Positions 29,021-36,542 of a DNA stretch of 38,909 nucleotides are shown here, in pieces. The stretch's first letter is position 1; every line of letters starts with the position of its first letter. The DNA is from Nitrosomonadales bacterium. GTDB taxonomy: Bacteria > Pseudomonadota > Gammaproteobacteria > Burkholderiales > SG8-39. Below the pieces are notes generated by a model. It worked only from the letters and a program-made list of their open reading frames with translations. It did not search any database and was not told where the DNA came from. The position numbers and the translations under genes are program-made. The stretch spans positions 1-38,909 of the forward strand of contig SBAS01000096.1 of NCBI GenBank assembly GCA_005240145.1, written 5' to 3'.

Positions 29021-29227
29021 ATGACCAAGCTGCTGTCAATGATCGTTGCCGCCATGTTCGCGGCCGTAAGCGTTAGCGCCATCGCCGCCTCGCACGCCGG
29101 AGCGGGCGACAAGAAGGGCGACAAGAAGGCCGACAAGATGGAGAAGAAGGCCGACAAGAAAGACGAAAAGAAGGCCGACAAGAAAGACGACAAGAAGGCC
29201 GACAAGAAAGACGAAAAGAAGAAGTAA
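29021..29227 (+). CDS. Small exported lysine/aspartate-rich repeat protein
   Basis: A 68-residue protein. A Sec signal (MTKLLSMIVAAMFAAVSVSAIA, cleaved near ASHA, residue 23-26) is followed by a mature peptide of only about 42 residues, nearly all Lys, Asp, Glu and Ala. It contains a three-times-repeated KADKKDEK unit. Strongly charged and probably disordered, it might bind metals, polyanions or the envelope. Similar small lysine-rich exported proteins exist in Burkholderiales, but I know of no established function. It has its own promoter, AGGAGA ribosome binding site and terminator, so it is a real monocistronic gene. Confidence 0.82.
   Translation: MTKLLSMIVAAMFAAVSVSAIAASHAGAGDKKGDKKADKMEKKADKKDEKKADKKDDKKADKKDEKKK
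29147..29218 (+). repeat. 24-bp tandem repeat, three copies, inside the lysine-rich gene
   Basis: Three contiguous 24-nt units (29147-29170, 29171-29194, 29195-29218) each encode KADKKD(E/D)K. Units 1 and 3 are identical and unit 2 differs by one base. Degenerate part-units precede them. Such near-identity at DNA level suggests recent expansion by slippage or unequal exchange. Confidence 0.92.
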
Positions 29228-29246
29228 GCCGGTTCGTCCGCAAAAC

Positions 29247-29273
29247 AAGGCAGGGTTCGCCCCTGCCTTTTTC
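29247..29273 (+). terminator. Intrinsic terminator after the lysine-rich gene
   Basis: A perfect 9-bp stem, AAGGCAGGG (29247-29255) and CCCTGCCTT (29261-29269), with a 5-nt loop and following T's. It lies 13 nt before the DUF192 start. Confidence 0.88.
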
Positions 29274-29285
29274 ATTTCTGCCGCC

Positions 29286-29711
29286 GTGAAAAATTCCGTT
29301 TTCCTGCTGCTCTTGCTTGCCGGGAACGCATTCGCGCAGCTCCCCTCGGTGGAGCTTGCCGCCGGCATGCACCTGATCCGCGCCGAAGTCGCCGACAGCA
29401 TGGGCAGCCGCATGCAGGGGCTGATGCACCGCCCGTCGATGGCGCAGAATTCCGGCATGGTCTTCGTGTTCGAGGAGAACGCCACGCATTGCATGTGGAT
29501 GAAGAACACGCTGATCCCGCTCTCGGTCGCGTTCCTCGACGAGGCCGGCGCGATCATCAACATTGCCGACATGCAGCCGCACAGCGAGCAGTCGCACTGC
29601 GCGACGCGCCCCGCGCGCTACGCGCTCGAGATGAACAAGGGCTGGTTCGCGCAGCGCGGCGTCAAGCCCGGTGCGAAGCTGCGCGGCCTGGAGAAGCTCG
29701 CCCCGCGCTAG
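29286..29711 (+). CDS. DUF192 family exported protein
   Basis: A 141-residue protein with a signal peptide (MKNSVFLLLLLAGNAFAQ) and a DUF192 domain: AEVADSMGSRMQGLMHRPSM, GMVFVFEENATHCMWMKNTLIPL, and the downstream Met/Ile-rich core. DUF192 proteins are small and exported, with unknown function. The start is GTG at 29286, only 13 nt after a strong terminator, with no visible ribosome binding site, so where its transcript begins is unclear. It ends sharing CTAG (29708-29711) with the next gene. Confidence 0.85.
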   Translation: MKNSVFLLLLLAGNAFAQLPSVELAAGMHLIRAEVADSMGSRMQGLMHRPSMAQNSGMVFVFEENATHCMWMKNTLIPLSVAFLDEAGAIINIADMQPHSEQSHCATRPARYALEMNKGWFAQRGVKPGAKLRGLEKLAPR

Positions 29712-30292
29712 AAGCCGCCGTGCGACTGCGCGGCCATGCAGTAGAGCATCGGGATCGAGAGCATGGTGTTGAAGCGCGAAGTCATGCCGGCCATCTTCGC
29801 GGCGGCAGCTTTCTCCGCGGCTTCGACCTGCACGATGCCGAGCGCTTTTTTCTGGTTCGGCCAGATGATGAACCAGACGTTGAAGGCCATGACCAGCGCG
29901 AGCCACATGCCGACGCCGATCGCGCGCGCGCCGGGTTGCAGCGTGAGCGCGGGCACCAGAAAACCCAGCATCGCGGCCAGCAGCAGGCCGGTGACGACCG
30001 TCGCCAGGGCGGACCAGCGGAACCAGAACAGCGCGGTGGGCGCGATTACTTTGCTGACCGCCGGCTTCTGTTCGTCCGGAATCTTCGGCATCGACGGCGT
30101 CTGCACGAAATTGAAATACCAGAGGAGGCCGATCCACATCACCCCCGCGCCAATGTGCAGCCAGCGCATGAAAAACGTCCAGTAGCCGTGCGAACCCATC
30201 ATGCTGAAGGTGCCCGCGACGCCCATCATGACGACGAGGATGACGATGCCTGCGGCGACGGTACGGCCGAGGGATTGGAAGATGGCGCCCAT
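29708..30292 (-). CDS. Membrane protein similar to the N-terminal domain of urate hydroxylase PuuD
   Basis: A 194-residue membrane protein with about five spans and RWLHIGAGVMWIGLLWYFNF near 43-62. This matches the urate_ox_N domain, the membrane part of PuuD-type cytochrome c-linked urate oxidases. PuuD is about twice as long, with a C-terminal cytochrome c domain that is absent here, so this is a stand-alone module rather than a proven urate oxidase. No other purine-degradation genes are nearby. A strong AGGAGGT ribosome binding site precedes the ATG. It follows aapP by 49 nt on the same strand. Confidence 0.75.
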   Translation of the reverse strand: MGAIFQSLGRTVAAGIVILVVMMGVAGTFSMMGSHGYWTFFMRWLHIGAGVMWIGLLWYFNFVQTPSMPKIPDEQKPAVSKVIAPTALFWFRWSALATVVTGLLLAAMLGFLVPALTLQPGARAIGVGMWLALVMAFNVWFIIWPNQKKALGIVQVEAAEKAAAAKMAGMTSRFNTMLSIPMLYCMAAQSHGGF

Positions 30293-30341
30293 GTTTACCT
30301 CCTGTTGTTGCGGCTGGAATCCGGCAAAAATATTAGCACAG

Positions 30342-31106
30342 CTAGTGACCCAGGATCTGGCTCAGGAACAGCTTGGCGCGGTCGGTCTTCGGTGCGGCGA
30401 AGAAATCCTTGGGCGTGCCGGTCTCGACGATCTCGCCCTGGTCCATGAAGACGATGTTGTCGGCGACGGTGCGCGCGAACCCCATCTCGTGCGTCACCAC
30501 CACCATGGTCATGCCTTCCTCGGCCAGTTCAATCATCACGTCGAGCACTTCCTTGATCATTTCCGGATCGAGCGCGGAGGTCGGCTCGTCGAACAGCATC
30601 ACTTTCGGCCGCATGGCGAGTGCGCGCGCGATGGCGACGCGCTGCTGCTGGCCGCCAGAGAGCTGGCCAGGGTACTTGTGAGCCTGCTCCGGGATGTGCA
30701 CGCGCACGAGCAGTTCCATGGCCAGGTCCTCGGCCGCCTGCTTCGACGTGCGGCGCACCCAGATCGGCGCCAGCGTCAGGTTCTCCAGCGCCGTCAGGTG
30801 CGGGAACAGGTTGAAGCTCTGGAACACCATGCCCACTTCGCGGCGGATCGCCTCGATCGCCTTGACGTCGTCGGCGACCTCGATGCCGTCGACCATGATA
30901 CGACCGCTTTCGTGGCGCTCGAGCCGGTTGATGAGCCGGATCATGGTGGACTTGCCCGAGCCCGACGGGCCGCAGACGACGAACTTCTGCCCCTTGCCGA
31001 CCCTCAGGCTGACGTTCTTGAGAGCCTGGAAATCGCCGAACCACTTGCTCACGCCCTGGATCTCGATCATGGGGCCCTGCGGCGCCGGTCTTGCTGCATC
31101 GTTCAT
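30342..31106 (-). CDS. aapP: General L-amino acid ABC transporter, ATP-binding protein
   Basis: A 254-residue polar amino-acid-type ATPase. It has Walker [10 protein letters not shown] (near 45-53), the signature [14 protein letters not shown], Walker [14 protein letters not shown] and the switch histidine in VVVTHEMGF. The frame is open upstream into aapM, but the ATG at 31106 forms TGATG with the aapM stop and is the natural start. It powers the AapJQMP transporter and is the last gene of the operon. Confidence 0.94.
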   Translation of the reverse strand: MNDAARPAPQGPMIEIQGVSKWFGDFQALKNVSLRVGKGQKFVVCGPSGSGKSTMIRLINRLERHESGRIMVDGIEVADDVKAIEAIRREVGMVFQSFNLFPHLTALENLTLAPIWVRRTSKQAAEDLAMELLVRVHIPEQAHKYPGQLSGGQQQRVAIARALAMRPKVMLFDEPTSALDPEMIKEVLDVMIELAEEGMTMVVVTHEMGFARTVADNIVFMDQGEIVETGTPKDFFAAPKTDRAKLFLSQILGH

Positions 31107-32209
31107 CAGGTGTCCTTCAGTGCTCTGGCAACAGGGCCGCGCGACAGGTCGCGCTCCAGCCGCTGGCTGTATTGCGACATGGCGTAGCAGAAAGCGAAAT
31201 ACACCAGCGAGGCGAACAGGTAGGCCTCGACGCCCACGCCGGACCATGCCGGCTCGTTGATTGCCGTCTTGAGCGCAAGTAGCAGGTCAAACAGGCCGAT
31301 GATCACCACCAGCGAGGTGTCCTTGAACAGTCCGATGAAGGTGTTCACCAGCGGCGGGATCGAGATTTTGAGCGCCTGGGGCAGGATGATCAGGACGGTG
31401 CGCTTGCCGAACGACAGTCCGAGCGCTTCGGCTGCCTCATACTGCCCGCGCGGGATCGCCTGCAACCCGCCGCGCACCACTTCGGCGAGGTAGGCGGCGG
31501 AGAACAGGATCAGCGCGATCTGCGCGCGCAGCAGCTTGTCCACTGTTACGCCACTCGGCAGAAAGAGCGGCATCACTACCGAGGCCATGAACAATAGCGA
31601 GATCAGCGGCACGCCGCGGATGAGCTCGATATAGATGACGCAGAAGCTGCGCACTACAGGCATCTCCGAGCGCCGGCCGAGCGCGAGCAGGATCGAGAGC
31701 GGAAACGCGAACACGATGCCGAAGGTGGCGAGAATCAGCGTCAGCACGAGACCGCCCCAGCGTTCGTTCTCTACATAGGACAGGCCAAACACGCCGCCCC
31801 ACATGAGGATGCCGATCAGCGCCAGCCCCGCGAGCCACACCAACGCCAGCCAGGGCCTCCAGAACCGGCGCATCGCACTTACAGCGTAGAGTGCGAGGAA
31901 CAGCAGCGTCGCCACCCCGGGCCGCCAGTGCTCCTCGAACGGGTAGGTGCCGAAGAGGATGAAGCGGTGCTTTTCGTCGATGAAGGCCCAGCAGGCACCG
32001 GCCTCCGCCGCCGCGCGGCAAGCCGTGGAACTCGGTGCCCGCCAGATCGCGTCGATGAACACCCAGTTGACGAACGGCGGCAAGTATCTCCAAATCAGGT
32101 AGAGCGCGACCACGGTAAGCAACGCGTTCGGAATGTTGGAGAAAAGATTCGCGCGCAGCCACTCGATCGGGCCGGGCAGCACGGGCGGGCGTGGCAGAAC
32201 CGCGCTCAT
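31106..32209 (-). CDS. aapM: General L-amino acid ABC transporter, permease AapM
   Basis: A 367-residue inner-membrane permease with the HisM/GlnP-type core at the C-terminal two thirds. The ATPase-coupling EAA loop reads [21 protein letters not shown]. An extra N-terminal hydrophobic section (about 1-140) is typical of AapM. The ATG overlaps the aapQ stop (ATGA), and the stop overlaps aapP. Together with AapQ it forms the heterodimeric channel. Confidence 0.93.
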   Translation of the reverse strand: MSAVLPRPPVLPGPIEWLRANLFSNIPNALLTVVALYLIWRYLPPFVNWVFIDAIWRAPSSTACRAAAEAGACWAFIDEKHRFILFGTYPFEEHWRPGVATLLFLALYAVSAMRRFWRPWLALVWLAGLALIGILMWGGVFGLSYVENERWGGLVLTLILATFGIVFAFPLSILLALGRRSEMPVVRSFCVIYIELIRGVPLISLLFMASVVMPLFLPSGVTVDKLLRAQIALILFSAAYLAEVVRGGLQAIPRGQYEAAEALGLSFGKRTVLIILPQALKISIPPLVNTFIGLFKDTSLVVIIGLFDLLLALKTAINEPAWSGVGVEAYLFASLVYFAFCYAMSQYSQRLERDLSRGPVARALKDT

Positions 32210-33435
32210 GCGCGCGCCCCTTTCAACGCCACGCGGCGGTTGTACCAGTTCATGAAGGCCGAGATCGACAGGCTGATCGTCAGGTACACCAGCATGATGA
32301 TCAAAATGCCCTCGATCGCCTGCCCGGTCTGGTTCAGCGTCGTGTTGGCGATGGAGACGAGGTCGGGGTAGCCGATCGCCACCGCGAGCGAGCTGTTCTT
32401 GGTCAGGTTCAGGTACTGGCTGGTCATCGGCGGCACGATCACGCGCAGCGCCTGCGGCAGGATGACGAGCCGCATGGCGCGGCGCCGCGGCAGGCCGAGG
32501 GCGTTTGCGGCCTCAAACTGGCCACGATCCACCGCGAGCACGCCGGCGCGCACGATTTCGGCGATGAACGCCGCTGTGTAGATGACCAGGCCGAACAGCA
32601 GCGCGGCGAATTCCGGGGTCAGCGCCGCGCCGCCGGTGAAATTAAAGCCGCTCAGCGCGGGACGGTCGATTTCGTGCGGCACGGCGAGGAGCACCAGCAG
32701 CGACAGCCCGAGCGTGATGCCGAGCCCGACTGAGAGCGCCGGAAACTGCTCGCCGGTGGCGGCCTGGCGGCGCTTCGCCCAGCGTACCAGCCGCCAGGCG
32801 ATCACGGCGCCCGCCAGCAGCGCGGCAAGCACCCACCATTGCGCCGGGTCGTAGTGCAGCACCGGGAAGGCGATGCCGCGGTTGGTGAGGAAGAGGCCCG
32901 GAACCGGCGTGAGCGCATCCTTCGGGCCGGGCAGGCTCTCGGAGATGATCGTGTACCAGAAGAACAGCTGCACCAGCAGCGGGATATTGCGCATCACCTC
33001 GACGTAGACCGCGGCAAAGCGCGCGATCAGCCAGTTGCGCGACAGGCGCGCCAGGCCCAGCAGCGTGCCGAGGATCGTGGCAAGCACGACGCCGACGGCG
33101 GCGATGCGGAAGGTGTTGGCGAGGCCGATGCCCAGGGCCCGCAGGTAGGTATCGGCCGCACCGTACGCGAATCCACTAGTCTCGCCGATCTCGAATCCGG
33201 CTTCACGGGCGAGGAAGGCAAACCCGGTGGCGATCTTGCGTTCGTCGAGGTTGCGCAGGGTATTGGAGACGAAATACCAGCCGACGAATACCACGGCCGC
33301 GATCAGCGCGGCCTGGTAAAAAAGCGCGCGTACGCGCGGGTCGTTAAACGACCGGCGCGTACGCGGTTTTACGGAGCCTGGAGCTGCCGGCCTCAGCGGA
33401 GCGGGGGAGCGTACATGATGCCGCCCTTCGTCCAC
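32206..33435 (-). CDS. aapQ: General L-amino acid ABC transporter, permease AapQ
   Basis: A 409-residue permease with multiple spans and the EAA loop IVRAGVLAVDRGQFEAANALG. The SFNDPRVRALFYQ segment near residue 30 matches the usual N-terminus of AapQ. The only GTG/ATG start in reach is GTG at 33435, which overlaps the end of aapJ by 43 nt. A CTG nearer the conserved region (about 33396) is an alternative, so the exact N-terminus is uncertain. Product confident. Confidence 0.92.
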   Translation of the reverse strand: MDEGRHHVRSPAPLRPAAPGSVKPRTRRSFNDPRVRALFYQAALIAAVVFVGWYFVSNTLRNLDERKIATGFAFLAREAGFEIGETSGFAYGAADTYLRALGIGLANTFRIAAVGVVLATILGTLLGLARLSRNWLIARFAAVYVEVMRNIPLLVQLFFWYTIISESLPGPKDALTPVPGLFLTNRGIAFPVLHYDPAQWWVLAALLAGAVIAWRLVRWAKRRQAATGEQFPALSVGLGITLGLSLLVLLAVPHEIDRPALSGFNFTGGAALTPEFAALLFGLVIYTAAFIAEIVRAGVLAVDRGQFEAANALGLPRRRAMRLVILPQALRVIVPPMTSQYLNLTKNSSLAVAIGYPDLVSIANTTLNQTGQAIEGILIIMLVYLTISLSISAFMNWYNRRVALKGARA

Positions 33436-34397
33436 AGTTCATTGATGCCGCGCTCGAAACCGAGCGGCTTGAGGTTGGCTTCGAAGCTTTCGCCGTAGTT
33501 GCCGACCTGCTTGATGATGTTGAACGCCCACTTGTTGTCCACGCCCAGCATCTTGCCGAAGTCGCCGGTGGCGCCGATGAAGCGCTGCACGGCGGGATCC
33601 TTGCTGGCGGAGGCCTGGTCGATGTTCTTCGAGGTCAGGCCCATTTCCTCGGCCTCGATCATCGCGTAGAGCGACCACTTGACGATGTCGAACCAGCGGT
33701 CGTCGCCGTGCCGCACGACCGGCCCGAGGGGCTCCTTGGAGATCACTTCGGGCAGGATCACATGGTCGGCCGGGTTGGGCCGCGAGCCGCGCGTCGACAC
33801 CAGGCCCGAGACGTCCGTCGTGAACACGTCGCAGCGGCCCGAGTAGTAGGCGTTCAACGTTTCCTCCAGCTTCTCGATCACCACCGGCTTGAACGTCATG
33901 CGGTTGGCGCGGAAGTAATCCGAGAGGTTGAGTTCGGTGGTGGTGCCGGGCTGTACGCATATTGTGGCGCCATTCAGCTGCTTGGCGCTTTTGACGTTGA
34001 GCTTCTTCGGCACCATGAAGCCCTGGCCGTCGTAATAGTTGACGCCGACGAAATTGAAGCCCAGGCTGGTGTCGCGGGTGATCGTCCAGGTGGTGTTGCG
34101 CGAGAGCACGTCCACTTCGCCCGACTGCAGGGCGGGGAAGCGCTGTACCGCGGTAGTCGGGGTGTAGCGCACCTTGGTCGCATCGCCGAATACGGCGGCG
34201 GCAATGGCGCGACAGACGTCGACATCGAGGCCTTTCCAGGCGCCCCTGGAGTCGGGCTGCGCGAAGCCGGCAAGGCCGACATTCGTTCCGCACTGGACGA
34301 AGCCTTTCTTTTGCACCGCGTCGAGCGTGCCCTGCGCGTGAACAGCACCGGCGCCCAGCAGCGCGATGCCAAGGGTAAGTCTGACAATTCGTTTCAT
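33393..34397 (-). CDS. aapJ: General L-amino acid ABC transporter, periplasmic binding protein
   Basis: A 334-residue solute-binding protein. The signal peptide MKRIVRLTLGIALLGAGAVHA precedes the mature start QGTLDAVQKKGFVQCGTNVG. The family segments GLDVDVCRAIAAAVFG and DVLSRNTTWTITRDTSLG are present. It captures a broad range of L-amino acids for AapQMP. A consensus AAGGAGGA ribosome binding site lies right upstream. Only 22 nt separate it from the TauE/SafE gene stop, so co-transcription with that pair is likely. Confidence 0.94.
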   Translation of the reverse strand: MKRIVRLTLGIALLGAGAVHAQGTLDAVQKKGFVQCGTNVGLAGFAQPDSRGAWKGLDVDVCRAIAAAVFGDATKVRYTPTTAVQRFPALQSGEVDVLSRNTTWTITRDTSLGFNFVGVNYYDGQGFMVPKKLNVKSAKQLNGATICVQPGTTTELNLSDYFRANRMTFKPVVIEKLEETLNAYYSGRCDVFTTDVSGLVSTRGSRPNPADHVILPEVISKEPLGPVVRHGDDRWFDIVKWSLYAMIEAEEMGLTSKNIDQASASKDPAVQRFIGATGDFGKMLGVDNKWAFNIIKQVGNYGESFEANLKPLGFERGINELWTKGGIMYAPPLR

Positions 34398-34419
34398 GGT
34401 GTTCCTCCTTGAGTTAAGT

Positions 34420-35466
34420 CTATTCTGTATACGGCTCTTTCGGCAACTGCCGGCCTTTGAGCATTGCACCCACGATGACGATCGCCCCCACGGCCAGGGC
34501 GGCCACCATGACGAGGAAGCTCGCACCCTTCAGCAGCGTTGCCACTGGCTCGGCGAGCGCGAGTACTCGGAGCTCGCCGAGGTAGACCGGGATCACCAGC
34601 GCCCGGCTCACTGCGACGATGAGCATGATCATGGCCGTGACCAGCTTGATCATGTAGGGGCGCACGTAAGTGGTGCCAATCGCACCAAGCTGGATACCGA
34701 ACAGCGAGCCGAGCAGGATCAGCATCGCGAGGCGAATATCCACATACCCGCCCATGGCGTACTTGAGCGTGCCGGCGAGGCCCATCACGAACGCGATCAC
34801 CAGTTCCGTCGCGCTGGCCACCAGGCTGGGCGCGCCGAGCAGGTAGATCATTCCCGGCACGCCGATGAAACCGCCCACCGCGATGGTCGAGGCAAGCAGG
34901 CCGGTGGCGAATCCCAGCGGCAGCGTGAACAGCGCCGAGACGCGGATCTTCGCCACCGGGAAGGTCATCATGGTGCCGGGAATCTCCACCGACTGGACCC
35001 AGCGTGCGAAGCGATGCGTTTCCTCGCGCTCCGAGTCGCCCTTGCGCATCGCCCGCAGCGCATCGCGCAGCACGAACAGGCCCACCAGCGTCAGTACGAC
35101 GACGAAGGTGACGCTTACGTACAGGCTGGAGCCCGCCTCGCCGTAGTTGCGGCGCACAGCTTCCATGAAACCGGCGCCAACCCACACGCCGGCGGCGGCA
35201 GAGGCCGCCATCACCAGGCCGAGTTTTACGTCGACCTGGCCGAACCTGTGGCGTTTCCGGGCCCCGACCAGGGCCTTGGGGAACTTGTGGCACAGGTTGC
35301 TCGCTACCGCGACCACGCCCGATGCGCCCATGCTCATCATCCCCGGCGTCAGCACGAACGCGCCGCCCGAACCGATGAAGCCGCTCACCAGGCCGCCGAT
35401 GAAGCCGACAATCAGCAGGAAGGCGACGTTGCCCGCAGTGAGCTCGATGAACTGTGCGTCGATCAC
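34420..35466 (-). CDS. TauE/SafE (TSUP) family permease
   Basis: A 348-residue integral membrane protein of the sulfite/sulfonate exporter superfamily. Repeat starts are visible at LLIVGFIGGLVSGFIGSGGAF (about 16-36) and, in the second half, LPLGFATGLLASTIAVGGFIGVPGM. TSUP members move sulfite, sulfoacetate or other organic anions; the substrate here is not inferable. The start is GTG at 35466 overlapping the stop of the small membrane protein (GTGA), because the longer open frame upstream overlaps that gene. It is followed at 22 nt by aapJ. Confidence 0.88.
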   Translation of the reverse strand: MIDAQFIELTAGNVAFLLIVGFIGGLVSGFIGSGGAFVLTPGMMSMGASGVVAVASNLCHKFPKALVGARKRHRFGQVDVKLGLVMAASAAAGVWVGAGFMEAVRRNYGEAGSSLYVSVTFVVVLTLVGLFVLRDALRAMRKGDSEREETHRFARWVQSVEIPGTMMTFPVAKIRVSALFTLPLGFATGLLASTIAVGGFIGVPGMIYLLGAPSLVASATELVIAFVMGLAGTLKYAMGGYVDIRLAMLILLGSLFGIQLGAIGTTYVRPYMIKLVTAMIMLIVAVSRALVIPVYLGELRVLALAEPVATLLKGASFLVMVAALAVGAIVIVGAMLKGRQLPKEPYTE

Positions 35467-35729
35467 AGCGCGTCGGCGCCATCCGAGCGCTGCTGGGCCT
35501 GCGGCCGCGCTTTCACGCCGAGCGCATCCCAGAAGAAGCCGGTGAATGCGCCGTGCGAAAACGAAAAGGCGAAAGCGGCGGCAACCGGCAAAAGCGGGTA
35601 CAGTCCATCGGTGCGAGTGAAAGTCGCCATCACATCCTGCTCGAAGGCGAACAACAGCGAATACAGTATTGCGGTCACCGTGCCGGTGGCGATAAGCTTG
35701 CCCCAAGGCCTGCCCGCGTCGTCGTTCAT
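35463..35729 (-). CDS. Small two-TM membrane protein paired with the TauE/SafE permease
   Basis: An 88-residue protein with two hydrophobic spans, about 12-29 (LIATGTVTAILYSLLFAF) and 45-71 (PVAAAFAFSFSHGAFTGFF), joined by a short loop. It has an AAGGAGAG ribosome binding site and is translationally coupled to the permease (GTGA). This strongly suggests a small subunit or assembly partner. I believe similar small proteins accompany TSUP permeases elsewhere, but that is from memory. Its start is 30 bp from the divergent hyi start. Confidence 0.75.
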   Translation of the reverse strand: MNDDAGRPWGKLIATGTVTAILYSLLFAFEQDVMATFTRTDGLYPLLPVAAAFAFSFSHGAFTGFFWDALGVKARPQAQQRSDGADAL

Positions 35730-35759
35730 GCTCTCTCCTTGCCGAGAATTCTAGCGCCT

Positions 35760-36542
35760 ATGACCAAACTCGCCGCCAACGTCTCGCTGCTGTTCCCGCA
35801 GCTCCCATTCGGCGAGCGCTTCGCCGCCGCCGCCAAAGCCGGCTTCCGCTACGTCGAATACCAGTTTCCCTATGGTTTCGGCAGCGCGAAGGAGATCGCC
35901 GGGCAGGCGCGCGCCGCGGGCGTTGCAGTGGTGCTGCACAATTTGCCGGCAGGCGACGCCGCCAAGGGCGACCGCGGCATTGCTTGCCAGCCGGCGCGCG
36001 TCAACGAATTCCGCGAAGGCGTGGAACGCGCGATCGAATACGCGCAGGCGGCAGCCTGTCCGCGCCTGAACGCGCTGGCCGGCATCCTGCCCGACGGCGT
36101 GCCGCGCGAGAAGGCGAAGGAAACGCTGATCGAGAACCTGCGCTACGCCGCCGGCAAGCTCAGGGCCGCGGGGCTGACGTTGCTCACCGAGCCCTGCAAC
36201 ACGCGCACCATTCCGGGGTTCCTCCTGAACAGCTCCAGGGAAGGCATCGAGGTGATCGACGCCGCGGGCGCCGACAACCTGCAGCTGCAGTACGACGTGT
36301 TCCACATGCAGATCGTCGAAGGCGATATCGCCAAAACCGTCGAACGGCTGCTGCCGAGGATCGGCCACATCCAGGTCGCCGATGTGCCCGATCGCAACGA
36401 GCCGGGCACGGGGGAAATCAATTACAACTGGCTGCTGCCGCACATCGACCGCCTCGGCTACAAGGGCTGGATCGGCGCGGAGTACATCCCCAAGGGCGAC
36501 ACCGCCGAAGGATTGAAGTGGGCAGCGCCTTACCTCAAGTAG
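35760..36542 (+). CDS. hyi: Hydroxypyruvate isomerase
   Basis: A 260-residue TIM-barrel protein of the xylose isomerase-like family. Hyi markers are NVSLLFPQLPFGERF at the N-terminus, LLTEPCNTRTIPGF near 140-155 and QYDVFHMQIVEGD near 178-190. GHIQVADVPDRNEPGTGEINY carries the metal-binding residues. It interconverts hydroxypyruvate and tartronate semialdehyde in glyoxylate metabolism. It heads hyi-glcD-glcE, giving it an obvious link to glycolate/glyoxylate use. The related 2-oxo-tetronate isomerase OtnI cannot be fully excluded, but context favours Hyi. Confidence 0.9.
   Translation: MTKLAANVSLLFPQLPFGERFAAAAKAGFRYVEYQFPYGFGSAKEIAGQARAAGVAVVLHNLPAGDAAKGDRGIACQPARVNEFREGVERAIEYAQAAACPRLNALAGILPDGVPREKAKETLIENLRYAAGKLRAAGLTLLTEPCNTRTIPGFLLNSSREGIEVIDAAGADNLQLQYDVFHMQIVEGDIAKTVERLLPRIGHIQVADVPDRNEPGTGEINYNWLLPHIDRLGYKGWIGAEYIPKGDTAEGLKWAAPYLK

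Noticed and set aside
34420-35706. 428-residue version of the TauE/SafE protein
   Set aside because: The extra N-terminus is Arg/His-rich and overlaps the small membrane gene; the GTG at 35466 fits the membrane topology and coupling.
35454-35759. Upstream extension of the hyi reading frame
   Set aside because: It would overlap the small membrane gene on the other strand; Hyi homology begins at the ATG at 35760.
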